Shown: piece by piece, positions 16,427 to 24,339 of the stretch | Layout: every line of letters starts with the position of its first letter | How positions within the stretch are numbered: position 1 is the stretch's first letter | Source of the DNA: Boudabousia marimammalium | GTDB taxonomy: Bacteria; Actinomycetota; Actinomycetes; Actinomycetales; Actinomycetaceae | Length of the DNA: 64,000 bases | Assembly: GCF_001936115.1 (NCBI RefSeq) | Contig: NZ_MPDM01000001.1 | Span: 272,123 to 336,122, forward strand | Direction: 5' to 3' | The notes under the pieces: generated by a model | Database searches by the model: none | Told to the model about the DNA's origin: nothing | Seen by the model: only the letters and a program-made list of their open reading frames with translations | Program-made: the position numbers and the translations under genes

Positions 16427-17094
16427 TTGACTTCACCCCCAACTACAATAACTTTGGTTCTGACTGCGGGAGCTAAATCAAGCCCTGCCACATGATGCGC
16501 CAAATGAGTGTTCAAAAGGATTTCATCCACAACGCGGCCCGGGCTGGCGGTAACTGTAACCTCAATGGTGGTACGGTCAATCGCGGTGGTGACTTGTCCT
16601 TCTACGAAGTTACCGAAAGAACGCATTTCTTTTGAAATCGCCGCGGCCAGAACCGAATCATCAACGATGATGGCGGCGCGGGGAGATTTCATCTGGTGCC
16701 GGTTCAAAGAGCCCGGCATGATGGCTTTCAAGATTAGCCCCAGACCGATTAGCGCGGCAATAATTCCGCCGACCCCCAGCCACGGGAAAATTACCCGGTC
16801 CGGCAGGATTGCCAGGTTATGAATCATCTGTTCCACACTGAGACCGGAGAGGCTTTTCCCGAAGAAAGTGTTGTAGCCCAGCTCTAGCAGCAGAAAAACA
16901 GTGCCGGCCAGCAGCAGTAACGAAAGGATCACCGTGGTGATGGCGCGAGAGGAATGGGTGGCACGGCGAGCCATATAGGCGACATGTGGCCCCACGGTCG
17001 GATTCGAAGCCGGCTCAGTAGCCGCATCGACAGCTGGTGCGAGGGTCATATCTGCCGGTTCAGGGGCGGGGATTTCATCGATCAGGTCGCTCAT
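16423..17094 (-). CDS. DUF6286-like membrane protein of the Asp23 cluster
   Basis: 223 residues: a Pro/Ala-rich cytosolic N-terminus (1-45), two helices (about 53-73 and 103-125), and a C-terminal soluble domain beginning AAIIVDDSVLAAAISKEM. That domain has the SVLAxAI... start and TVTASPG...V strands typical of actinobacterial DUF6286 proteins, which accompany Asp23/Gls24. Overlaps both neighbours by four bases, so all five genes are likely translated together. Confidence 0.65.
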   Translation of the reverse strand: MSDLIDEIPAPEPADMTLAPAVDAATEPASNPTVGPHVAYMARRATHSSRAITTVILSLLLLAGTVFLLLELGYNTFFGKSLSGLSVEQMIHNLAILPDRVIFPWLGVGGIIAALIGLGLILKAIMPGSLNRHQMKSPRAAIIVDDSVLAAAISKEMRSFGNFVEGQVTTAIDRTTIEVTVTASPGRVVDEILLNTHLAHHVAGLDLAPAVRTKVIVVGGEVN

Positions 17095-17471
17095 ATTACT
17101 CTCCTCCCCGTTTTCTTTGGTGCGTTATCGGTGCGTCGCGGCGGCAACTTTTCATGAATTGATTTGACCGACAGATCAATGGCGCCAACTTCGCAACCCA
17201 GCAGCGTAGTCAGGAAACTACGCAACTGCTGCTGAACGCCCCCCAGGGAGTCAACCAGACTCCCTGAGGTGCGATCAAGCATACGGCTTGAGATGGGTGA
17301 GCTAATGCGGATAACCAGCGGCGGCTCACTCTCTTCAAGACTTGCTGAAACCATTGAAAACGGTACTTCAAGATACTGCGCGGCAGCCCCTCTTATCGCG
17401 GAAATATATGCTTTCTTGGCGACATGAGTGGAACCGGGCAGAAGAGTAGCGTTAACTTGTTCGGTCATCAA
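17091..17471 (-). CDS. Small Asp23-related hypothetical protein
   Basis: 126 residues; ATG 17471 or the next ATG at 17468. No clear motif, but the predicted beta-alpha-beta pattern (AAAQYLEVPFSMVSASL...LVIRISSP) and a helix in the middle resemble a diverged Asp23 domain. It has a basic tail (PPRRTDNAPKKTGRR). It sits between the small membrane protein and the DUF6286 gene in the operon and is probably part of the same envelope complex. Confidence 0.5.
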   Translation of the reverse strand: MMTEQVNATLLPGSTHVAKKAYISAIRGAAAQYLEVPFSMVSASLEESEPPLVIRISSPISSRMLDRTSGSLVDSLGGVQQQLRSFLTTLLGCEVGAIDLSVKSIHEKLPPRRTDNAPKKTGRRVI

Positions 17472-17472
17472 A

Positions 17473-17667
17473 TCAATCCGACTTGGTCTTCGTGTTTCCG
17501 GTCAACGCTTTGAATGCGGCCTGAATGTCGAGACTACCTTCACGGTGCGCCCCCCACAGGTAGCCGACTACTGCAAACAGGGCAATCAATAGTGCACCCC
17601 ATTTGAAAACCAGAATGGCTACTGCAAAGAGGGCTGCAACGATAGTGTATTGGATTGAAAGTTTCAC
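17473..17667 (-). CDS. Small DUF2273-like membrane protein
   Basis: 64 residues with two tightly spaced hydrophobic helices (6-24 and 26-42) and a short polar tail. Small DUF2273-type proteins are regular members of Asp23/Gls24 operons. The GTG overlaps the TGA of the asp23 gene upstream (GTGA), so it is translationally coupled. Confidence 0.65.
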   Translation of the reverse strand: MKLSIQYTIVAALFAVAILVFKWGALLIALFAVVGYLWGAHREGSLDIQAAFKALTGNTKTKSD

Positions 17668-18152
17668 TTAACTCGGGGCTCCTCGGGAACTGCTGCGGGT
17701 GCTACCGTGGAGGTTTCAGCTTCCTCAACGGCGTCTTCTTCGCCGGCAACATGCACGTCAGTGACGTCAATGTTGACTTCGACAACTTCAAGGCCGACTA
17801 GGTCCTCAATGTTGTTCAGGACAACATCGCGAACTTCCTCGGCAACCTTATGTATAGGGTGAGGGTATTCCACAATCAGGGTCAAGTCCACAGCAGCCTG
17901 CTTGGTGCCCACCTCAACGGAGACGCCACGGGCAATATCCTTGCCGCCGCCTAGGGCTTCCTTCGCTGCGCCAAAAGCGCGGGAGAAGCCGCCACCGACA
18001 GCGTAGACGCCCTCGACCTTGGCCATTGCGAGGCCAGCAATCTTGGCGACAACCTGATCTGCGATAGTGGTGGTGCCGCGCTCGGAAGCGAGGGGGCCTT
18101 CTGCGACCTTCGTGACTTCAGTGGACTTCGGCTTGTTTTCGTTGTTTGCCAT
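17664..18152 (-). CDS. Asp23/Gls24 family envelope stress protein
   Basis: 162 residues; ATG at 18152 with AAAGGAG. The core (about 22-130) has the family pattern: IADQVVAKIAGLAMAKVEGVYAVGG, then VEVGTKQAAVDLTLIVEYPHPIHKVAEEVRD and VVEVNIDVTDVHV. Asp23 is an abundant, membrane-associated protein linked to cell-wall stress. The last 25 residues are acidic and Ala/Val-rich. First gene of a tightly packed five-gene operon running down to 15779. Confidence 0.9.
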   Translation of the reverse strand: MANNENKPKSTEVTKVAEGPLASERGTTTIADQVVAKIAGLAMAKVEGVYAVGGGFSRAFGAAKEALGGGKDIARGVSVEVGTKQAAVDLTLIVEYPHPIHKVAEEVRDVVLNNIEDLVGLEVVEVNIDVTDVHVAGEEDAVEEAETSTVAPAAVPEEPRVK

Positions 18153-18218
18153 TATGGCTCCTTTATCTTGGTGGGTGTTGGCGGGTTGTGATAGCTGCTA
18201 TGCCATCTGGCGGATCTC

Positions 18219-19106
18219 CTATCGTAGGAAGTCCGCCTCATCCGGATGTGGTCCGTGCCGGCCTGCCTCCCCTTGGTCCAAGGAGTCGAGGGCTTTGCGG
18301 GTTTCCGAATCTAGAGTGAAATCAAACAAACCCATGTTTTCTTTCATGCGTTCAGGGTTGACAGATTTAGGGAAGATAACGTCTCCCCGTTCAATCGCCC
18401 AGCGCAAAACAATCTGCGCTGCTGTCCGGCCTAGGCGGTTAGCCGCTGCGGTAACGGCCGGGTCGGATAAGACTTTGCCCCGGCTAATGGGGGACCATGC
18501 TTCCACCACAATCCCTAGGGATTTGCAGTATTCGCGCAGCTCATTGCTGGCCAGGTAGGGGTGGATTTGAATCTGGTTGGCGTGCGGGACGAAACCGGTC
18601 GCGTCAATAATCTTGTCCAAATGGTTTCGCTCAAAGTTGGAGACGCCAATCGCCTTGGCCTGCCCTGACTGGTAAATCTCAATCATGGCTTTCCAAGTTT
18701 CATCATATTTACCGTCGTAGAGTTTCGGCAGGGGCCAATGCACTAGGAACAGGTCGACGTAATCCAACTGCAGATCTGCAAGGGACTGCTTAAAGCTGCG
18801 GTGCACGTCCGCGGGCGCGTGGTTCTGATTATTCAGTTTCGTCGTGATAAACAGGTCTTCACGCGCCACGCCTTGCTCTTGCGTCTGGGTGAGAGCATGG
18901 CCGAGGGCGGCCTCATTCTGATACATTTGCGCCGTATCGAAATGGCGGTAGCCGAGGGAGATTGCCGCGGGAATCACCTGCGGAATCAGATCTTCGGTAA
19001 CTTTATAGGTTCCAAAACCGAGCTGCGGAATGAGAGCTCCGGTACTGAGGGCAAGCCTCGGTATAGCATTGTCTGCGGCCGTCATCGGCTGGGGTGTTGT
19101 TTCCAT
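18219..19106 (-). CDS. Aldo/keto reductase
   Basis: 295 residues from the ATG at 19106, which has GGGAGGG upstream. AKR marks: GFGTYKV near the start, DTAQMYQNE with the catalytic Asp and Tyr, a Lys in TTKLNNQNH, LVHWPLP with the catalytic His, GVSNF, NQIQIHPYL and PKSVNPERMKEN, which binds the NADP phosphate. Resembles AKR5-type 2,5-diketo-gluconate reductases and general aldehyde reductases. It lies 67 bp upstream of asp23 on the same strand and could supply read-through into it. Confidence 0.93.
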   Translation of the reverse strand: METTPQPMTAADNAIPRLALSTGALIPQLGFGTYKVTEDLIPQVIPAAISLGYRHFDTAQMYQNEAALGHALTQTQEQGVAREDLFITTKLNNQNHAPADVHRSFKQSLADLQLDYVDLFLVHWPLPKLYDGKYDETWKAMIEIYQSGQAKAIGVSNFERNHLDKIIDATGFVPHANQIQIHPYLASNELREYCKSLGIVVEAWSPISRGKVLSDPAVTAAANRLGRTAAQIVLRWAIERGDVIFPKSVNPERMKENMGLFDFTLDSETRKALDSLDQGEAGRHGPHPDEADFLR

Positions 19107-19228
19107 CTGAACCCTCCCTCTGTTCACCAGAATACAGGAGATTACAGTTCGGTAAAGCCTGTTTGTCGGATAGTTTCGCCGGTGGCGTGAAGGCTTGGTT
19201 CTGTCGCGCCGGGCGTTGAGGGATTAAA

Positions 19229-20401
19229 ATGGACGGCATGAAACAGCTATTTTCTCCTCTTACACTGCAGATTCCTGCCACTGTTGCACCCTCGTCCCCT
19301 CAGCCTGAGAAGCTAGACTTTTCCAGCCGCCTAATCATGCCACCCATGTGCATGTATCAGGCGGCGCCGACCGGAGTGGATCAAGGTAATCCGAACGATT
19401 TTCATCTTGCCCACTATGGGGCGCGGGCGCAGTCCGTCGCCGCAGTGATTGTGGAGGCGACCGGGGTCGTGCCGGAAGGTCGAATCTCGAACCAGTGCTT
19501 GAGCTTGGGCCGTGACGATCAGGTGCCGGCCTTCGCGCGACTGGCCCACGCCATTCATGCGGGCGGCGCGAAAGCTGGCATCCAGTTGAACCATTCGGGG
19601 CGAAAGGGTGCCGGGCGGCCAGGTGCTGAGCTGGTAGAGTCCGCGCGAGCATGGAATCCGAACTATCCGCAGCAGGTTAGTGAAGCGGAGCTGTCTTGGC
19701 CGCTGGTAGCGCCCTCGGCGGTGCGGTTTTCTGAAGATTATGCGGTGCCGCAGGAGCTGACCGAAGCGCAGATCGATGAGATTGTGGAGGCATTCGGCGC
19801 GGCAGCGCGGCGGGCGGCTGACGCTGGTTTCGATTTCGTCCAGGTGCATGGCGCTCACGGGTACCTGCTGTCGTCTTTCCTGTCGCCGGCCGCGAATCAG
19901 CGCACCGACCAGTACGGCGGCAGCTTGGAGAATCGAGCTCGGTTCCTGTTGCGCGTCGTGGAAAGAGTGGGTCAGTATCTGCCGGTAGCTGTTCGGATTT
20001 CTGCCGTGGATTGGCAGGCCGAGGGGCAGCCCGGATTTAATCTTGCCGACGCTCAAAAGGTGGCCGTGTGGCTGGCTGAGCATGGGGTTTTCATGGTCAA
20101 CGTGTCTACCGGCGGGAATCTGGCGGATGCGCAGATTCCGGCGGGGCCGGGCTATCAGGTGTTCGCCGCGGCGGCGGTCCGGCAGGCTTTACAGGAGGCT
20201 GGTTTTGCGGGCGTGCCGGTGTCGGCTGTAGGAATTATTACCTCTGCCGCGCAGGCAGAAACTGTTTTGGTGTCAGGGCAGGCTGATCTGGTGGAGGTTG
20301 GTCGCCCGCTGCTGGTGGATCCGTTGCTGGGTGCGCGGTGGCGGCATGAGTTGGGGGCGCCGCCGGCTTTGCCGCCTAGTTACGTGCGGGCGCGGTTTTA
20401 G
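19229..20401 (+). CDS. Old Yellow Enzyme-type NADH:flavin oxidoreductase
   Basis: 390 residues; ATG at 19229 with GAGGGA upstream. TIM-barrel FMN enzyme of the YqjM/xenobiotic-reductase class: RLIMPPMCMYQA near residue 35 (with the Cys that tunes the flavin), ATGVVPEGRIS, QLNHSGRKG, VQVHGAHGYLLSSFLSPAANQRTDQYGGS with the substrate-binding His pair and the catalytic region, and VEVGRPLLVDP at the phosphate site. It reduces activated C=C bonds with NAD(P)H. Its last ~12 codons are repeated at 24159-24194 beyond the cassette. Confidence 0.94.
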   Translation: MDGMKQLFSPLTLQIPATVAPSSPQPEKLDFSSRLIMPPMCMYQAAPTGVDQGNPNDFHLAHYGARAQSVAAVIVEATGVVPEGRISNQCLSLGRDDQVPAFARLAHAIHAGGAKAGIQLNHSGRKGAGRPGAELVESARAWNPNYPQQVSEAELSWPLVAPSAVRFSEDYAVPQELTEAQIDEIVEAFGAAARRAADAGFDFVQVHGAHGYLLSSFLSPAANQRTDQYGGSLENRARFLLRVVERVGQYLPVAVRISAVDWQAEGQPGFNLADAQKVAVWLAEHGVFMVNVSTGGNLADAQIPAGPGYQVFAAAAVRQALQEAGFAGVPVSAVGIITSAAQAETVLVSGQADLVEVGRPLLVDPLLGARWRHELGAPPALPPSYVRARF

Positions 20402-20545
20402 TCAGGGTGTAGTTCCTTGATTCGGCGAGTGTGCACTTTAGTGTTAATTGTGCACCTTGCACGGTGCACAATTGTTGTTTAGGTGCACACTCGGTGAAAG
20501 GCTGAAGGGGTGCCGAGGGGGTGCTGCGGCTTTAGCCGCGCAGCA
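20365..20545. repeat. 181-bp direct repeat, left copy, bordering the peptide-export cassette
   Basis: Runs from inside the 3' end of the flavin oxidoreductase gene (ALPPSYVRARF and stop) through the intergenic dyad element to a second gene end. Matches 24159-24339 base for base without gaps (offset 3,794), with a single mismatch seen in the coding tail. Past its right edge, the minus-strand sequence continues as a diverged copy of the hrpA end: KRIRVLLRG and stop, against KRIRALLRG in the intact gene. The bases differ mainly at synonymous positions. Confidence 0.93.
20426..20493. repeat. GTGCAC dyad element, copy C
   Basis: Outer arms CGAGTGTGCAC (20426-20436) and GTGCACACTCG (20483-20493) are perfect inverse complements, as are inner arms AATTGTGCACC (20446-20456) and GGTGCACAATT (20463-20473). 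The four GTGCAC sites are spaced 19, 14 and 19 bases, symmetric about the centre. Confidence 0.9.
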
Positions 20546-20611
20546 GTACGCGGATACGCTTCTTAGTTATCAACGCCTGCGAAAATTTACCAAACTGACT
20601 AATAGACCAGA

Positions 20612-21094
20612 TTATTTGGGACAGTTAAGGCTCACATTTTCTTGAAAACCAGAAGGGTCCCCCAACTTTGCACGCTTCAAGTAATCAGCAAAAAACCTGC
20701 GGGTTGCATCGTCTGAGTTTTGTGCACTCATGTGGTCCATTTCTGGCACCTTCTCCAGCTGTTCAATTGCTGTAGCTGCACGTGCCTTGTCGGTTGAGTA
20801 AGACTTCAGCCACTCTCTCTCCCAAGCGCATTCAAAATATCTTGAAGCTATCCCATCTCCATATCCAACTTGGAATGAATTGTCTTTGCCTTCCGTTTCC
20901 AAACTGGCGGGAGGAGTGTAGCCTGCAGGCCAGGAAAGCTTATTGACAGAATCTTGATACTCTTTGGTCATTTCATCGAAACTGACTAAAACAACTTTGG
21001 AGGTGTTGCTGGAGTTTCCCCCACCACACGCCGATAATCCAGTAATCAGGGCTGCTCCCAGCAGCAGAACAGCTACTTTTCTTTTAATAAACAC
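20612..21094 (-). CDS. Small secreted lipoprotein of the cassette
   Basis: 160 residues from the GTG at 21094, which has AGAAAGGA eight bases upstream. It begins with a lipoprotein signal: basic FIKRK, a hydrophobic core, then ITGLSAC with the lipidated Cys followed by GGGNSSN. The mature part is polar, with Trp and two further Cys (FECAWEREW; SLNCPK at the end), and no recognised domain. It is the last gene of the export operon. A last-gene lipoprotein would fit an immunity or peptide-capture role, but that is inference. Confidence 0.7.
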   Translation of the reverse strand: MFIKRKVAVLLLGAALITGLSACGGGNSSNTSKVVLVSFDEMTKEYQDSVNKLSWPAGYTPPASLETEGKDNSFQVGYGDGIASRYFECAWEREWLKSYSTDKARAATAIEQLEKVPEMDHMSAQNSDDATRRFFADYLKRAKLGDPSGFQENVSLNCPK

Positions 21095-21132
21095 TGTAGT
21101 AGGTCCTTTCTGTAGTTTTGATTGAGCTGGCA

Positions 21133-22335
21133 TCATCTTAAAGCCAGGGCAGGCTCAAGCCTGGAAGCTTTAATGGCAGGGAGAATACTGCCTAAAATGG
21201 CTGTGATAGCGGCAGCAGATACCGCGTATGTGGTAGCAGAGTATGGGTAATGGGGCGGATCTACCGGCGATCCAACTGGTAAAAACAAGGGGACGCTGGC
21301 CACGATTGCAACTGAAATTATGATGGCAACAATAGAAACAAAAACAGCTAGAAGAATTGAAGATCCAAGTACCAGCCATGCAACTGAAGCTCTGCTTGCC
21401 CCGAGGGCACGCCGAATCAGCAACTCATGAGATCGTTGCTCCAGCGTCGATAAACCAATATTGATTAGACCCAAAACTGATACCAAAAGTAGCAAGATTG
21501 CGGTGGTTAAGAATGCGAGCTGTAGCGCGGATAATGCCCCTTCATATACTTCACTTGAATCTGCTCGACCAATATCTGTAACGGTGCCTCCTGTAGTGTC
21601 GGACAGCGAATCCGAAACGAAAGAGATTTTCTCTTGATCGCTGGTGAGGATTCCATTTTCATGCCAAAGCACACTGCCGCTCTGAGCGGATAGGAGGTGA
21701 GGGGCGAGGGCGCTGAGCCCAGCCACATTCAGATATAGGCTAGGTTCGCTGCGACCATCGTTCACAACACCTATTACCGGAATGGGGGTTAAATCTAAAG
21801 AGTTCCTAGTGCCTACATGAATATAGTGTCCCAGTGGGAAAGCTTCGGCTGCCTGTTGATTAACAACAGCTTCAAGTCGAGGATAATCAGTCTCCTCTTG
21901 CAACCACTGTCCCGAGAGTAAAGGAAGCCGAAACACGCGGTTATAGTTGGCGGTAGTGTAAACAACCTCGACACTTCTTAAGGAGCCGAGTAGTTGTCTT
22001 TTTTCCTCTGGGGTGAGTATAGGAGAGCTCGAAGTGCTGAAAGTCAAATCCGGGTCGTTAGGAACTAGCAAAGCTATATCTGCTTGATGAACTGTTAAAC
22101 GCTTCAACAGTTTTTCGAACATCTGCGGGCTTGTGAAAGCAGCGGACTGGATACTGATTCTATAGGTAGGGGCCCTTCCTCCAAGCTGCTCGGTTGTTCC
22201 CACCATATAGGATTTCCCGATGGTGCCAACCAGAACAGATAAGATAATGGCGATGATGCCAATAGACATGGATAGTCCAGTCAAGAAGGTCCGCATGGGG
22301 GAGAGCTTCAAATCTTTAAGTAACATTTGTAGCAT
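21133..22335 (-). CDS. MacB/FtsX-type ABC transporter permease
   Basis: 400 residues from the ATG at 22335, with GGGAGGA six bases upstream. The layout is typical of the MacB/LolCE class: a first helix (about 18-40), a long extracytoplasmic domain (40-265), then three helices near 270-290, 325-350 and 370-390. The loop [23 protein letters not shown] before helix 3 matches the FtsX coupling region (EQRxxEIGIRRALGA). It overlaps the ATPase gene by 20 bases. The pair would move a substrate from the membrane outward rather than import. Confidence 0.88.
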   Translation of the reverse strand: MLQMLLKDLKLSPMRTFLTGLSMSIGIIAIILSVLVGTIGKSYMVGTTEQLGGRAPTYRISIQSAAFTSPQMFEKLLKRLTVHQADIALLVPNDPDLTFSTSSSPILTPEEKRQLLGSLRSVEVVYTTANYNRVFRLPLLSGQWLQEETDYPRLEAVVNQQAAEAFPLGHYIHVGTRNSLDLTPIPVIGVVNDGRSEPSLYLNVAGLSALAPHLLSAQSGSVLWHENGILTSDQEKISFVSDSLSDTTGGTVTDIGRADSSEVYEGALSALQLAFLTTAILLLLVSVLGLINIGLSTLEQRSHELLIRRALGASRASVAWLVLGSSILLAVFVSIVAIIISVAIVASVPLFLPVGSPVDPPHYPYSATTYAVSAAAITAILGSILPAIKASRLEPALALR

Positions 22336-23011
22336 TGACAATCCTCCCTCGGCTCATCACAAACTTCTCGTCGCAAGTATCAGCAAGATCAGGGTCGTGC
22401 GTAACCAATAGCAGGGTGCTGCCATACTCGTTTACCAGTTGTTGCAAGATTGCCACAATCTGTTCACTGGTAACAGTGTCCAGTGCGCCAGTAGGTTCAT
22501 CACAGATAATTAGTTGCGGCCTGGTTACTAGTGCGCGAGCGATAGCGACCCGTTGTTGTTCTCCTCCGGAAAGACGACCGGGGGATTCGTTCATTCTGTC
22601 TTCTAAACCGACCTGCGAAAGCGCATATTGGACTTGGCGTTTCCGAGCTTTACTGGAAGGTCGAGATGACATGTACATGAGGGCTAATTCCACATTTTCA
22701 AACACATTGAGATGTTTAATTAGCGAGTAGTTTTGAAACACGAAACCGATACTCTCGGCCCGCAAAGCAGATTTCCGGGAATCTCTCAAAGAGGCAACCT
22801 CAAGACCCTGATAAGTGAATTGTCCAGTGTAGGATGAATTGAGTAGCCCAATAATGGAAGCAAGACTGGTTTTCCCTGACCCGGATTTACCCACTAGTGA
22901 ATAGGTGCGGCCAGCTTCCAAATTTAAACTCACATTATCTACGGTTCTAAGAGACTGCCCGTTTCCCAGTTTCACCTCTGCGGACACCTCATGTAATGAC
23001 ACTAGAGACAT
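22316..23011 (-). CDS. ABC transporter ATP-binding protein, MacB/LolD type
   Basis: 231 residues. Walker [11 protein letters not shown]-loop [18 protein letters not shown], signature [16 protein letters not shown], Walker [13 protein letters not shown] and H-loop [11 protein letters not shown] are all intact. The LolD-like [14 protein letters not shown] region identifies the MacB/LolD subfamily, which partners with FtsX-fold permeases. It drives the permease encoded directly downstream (20-base overlap). Three bases separate it from the MacA-like gene. Confidence 0.93.
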   Translation of the reverse strand: MSLVSLHEVSAEVKLGNGQSLRTVDNVSLNLEAGRTYSLVGKSGSGKTSLASIIGLLNSSYTGQFTYQGLEVASLRDSRKSALRAESIGFVFQNYSLIKHLNVFENVELALMYMSSRPSSKARKRQVQYALSQVGLEDRMNESPGRLSGGEQQRVAIARALVTRPQLIICDEPTGALDTVTSEQIVAILQQLVNEYGSTLLLVTHDPDLADTCDEKFVMSRGRIVNATNVT

Positions 23012-23014
23012 GGA

Positions 23015-23947
23015 CTATTTCCCGCGAGGATCAAGATTTGGTGCCACAGAATTCACTTGATCGCCAGCCTTTAACCCAGAAGTAATCTCAATCAATGAGC
23101 CATCACTGATACCTAATCCAACTTCCACAGGCTGTGATTTGGTGTTTTGAACTAGTGTCACTTTCCCTTTGGCTTGGCGACCTGCAACTGCTGTGACAGG
23201 TAGGGCTAGCACTTGTGAACGTTTAATTCCATGCAGAACAATTGTGGCTTGTTGTCCTAACTGTACTGGGACGGATTTGTCAATCAGGCACAGTAGCCCG
23301 CCAGTGGTAAGACGCACCGAAGCTTCAGGGGTGAAAGCGTTAGTTTCACTATTTTCTGATAGTACTTGGTCAGGTGGGGAAGCTCCAGCTGCAGTTTCGT
23401 CGGCTACCAGGCTTTCAGTTCCTGACGCTATAGCGATTGCTTGACAGTCAGAGGGCCCTGGTCCTTTTTCAATTTGGAAAGCACCCTGCAGTTGCTCAAC
23501 ACTACCTAAACCTGATGGTGATTCGTCTTTCAGTTGTAGTGAAAAGCCTGAATATCTAAGAGCTATAACTGGATAGTTTTCAGGAAGATCAGGTTCTGAT
23601 GCTTGAATGAACACAACTTTAGAATCAGCGGCAGCTACCAACTGTGCGTCACCACTCATTCCGAGGATGTCCCCCTTTTTAACCTGATCGCCAACTTTTA
23701 CTTTCGGTTTGAAGGAGGCCCGAGCTGGCGTCAAAACTGCATAGGTGCCATCTTTTTGGACCACGGTATTGGTAGAATATGTTGCCACAATATCCCGTAG
23801 TTCAGCTGTTACGGTGCTCTCTTGTTGAGTGGCAGCTGGATTGCTGTGTTGTGGCTCCTTTGCTGAAGTGTCGGTGCTGCAGCCTGTTACTGCCAGCACC
23901 GACACCATCAGGACAGTCGCCAATGAGCTGTACCTAGTCTTTTTCAC
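23015..23947 (-). CDS. MacA/HlyD-like lipoprotein adaptor
   Basis: 310 residues from a GTG with GAGAG upstream. The signal ends VTGCSTDTS, giving a lipidated Cys. A biotinyl-lipoyl-like half motif (FKPKVKVGDQVKKGDILGMSG) sits near 75-95 and the C-terminal membrane-proximal part (VLALPVTAVAGRQAKGKVTLV...GLKAGDQV) matches RND/MacA adaptors. The long coiled-coil hairpin of Gram-negative MacA is absent, as expected without an outer membrane. It would link the peptide to the ABC exporter. Starts 16 bases after the small peptide gene. Confidence 0.82.
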   Translation of the reverse strand: MKKTRYSSLATVLMVSVLAVTGCSTDTSAKEPQHSNPAATQQESTVTAELRDIVATYSTNTVVQKDGTYAVLTPARASFKPKVKVGDQVKKGDILGMSGDAQLVAAADSKVVFIQASEPDLPENYPVIALRYSGFSLQLKDESPSGLGSVEQLQGAFQIEKGPGPSDCQAIAIASGTESLVADETAAGASPPDQVLSENSETNAFTPEASVRLTTGGLLCLIDKSVPVQLGQQATIVLHGIKRSQVLALPVTAVAGRQAKGKVTLVQNTKSQPVEVGLGISDGSLIEITSGLKAGDQVNSVAPNLDPRGK

Positions 23948-23963
23948 TTGTACTCTCGTTTGG

Positions 23964-24053
23964 TCAGTAGGTCAGATTTCCACCCCAAGTGGTGTAGCAC
24001 CAGAACCAGCATGGTTTCATGTTTCCTTGGAACGCAATGCGAATAGTTTTCAT
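23964..24053 (-). CDS. 29-residue Cys/Trp-rich peptide, candidate exported peptide precursor
   Basis: ATG at 24053, preceded by a good ribosome-binding site (TTGAGGTG) and a TATAAT box; TGA at 23964. The first 14 residues are basic and mildly hydrophobic. The last 15 are CWFWCYTTWGGNLTY: two Cys three apart, three Trp, a Gly pair and no acidic residue. It is the first gene of the operon, 16 bases before the MacA-like gene. It looks like the cargo of the exporter, either a small bacteriocin, a pheromone or a modified peptide, but no modifying enzyme is encoded nearby. I do not recognise a family. Too short for a domain search to be informative by eye. Confidence 0.6.
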   Translation of the reverse strand: MKTIRIAFQGNMKPCWFWCYTTWGGNLTY

Positions 24054-24081
24054 TGTGTTACACCTCAAGGTATATGAGTTG

Positions 24082-24114
24082 ATTATAGAGTGAGTTTCTA
24101 CACTTACATTGTAG
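24082..24114 (-). promoter_or_regulatory. Promoter of the peptide operon with inverted repeat
   Basis: On the minus strand a perfect -10 box TATAAT (24087-24082) lies 28 bases before the peptide ATG. In place of a good -35 there is an inverted repeat CTACA-N7-TGTAG (24098-24114), where an activator or repressor could bind. No regulator gene lies within the cassette. Confidence 0.55.
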
Positions 24115-24158
24115 TTGAGCTCTCCCCAATCAAGGGTATTTTCACCCGTAGTTTCGCT

Positions 24159-24339
24159 GGCTTTGCCGCCTAGTTACGTGCGGGCGCGCTTTTAGTCAGG
24201 GTGTAGTTCCTTGATTCGGCGAGTGTGCACTTTAGTGTTAATTGTGCACCTTGCACGGTGCACAATTGTTGTTTAGGTGCACACTCGGTGAAAGGCTGAA
24301 GGGGTGCCGAGGGGGTGCTGCGGCTTTAGCCGCGCAGCA
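24159..24339. repeat. 181-bp direct repeat, right copy
   Basis: Same sequence as 20365-20545. Its left end encodes an orphan copy of the last residues of the flavin oxidoreductase (ALPPSYVRARF, stop at 24194) that is not attached to any gene. Its right end is the true 3' end of hrpA. Element D of the dyad family lies inside it. Confidence 0.93.
24220..24287. repeat. GTGCAC dyad element, copy D
   Basis: Identical to copy C (20426-20493) over all 68 bases: perfect outer and inner arms, with four GTGCAC sites. It lies between the orphan oxidoreductase tail and the end of hrpA. Confidence 0.9.

Noticed and set aside
20612-24159. Insertion sequence or transposon
   Set aside because: No transposase and no terminal inverted repeats; the direct repeats contain gene tails, which points to homologous recombination instead.
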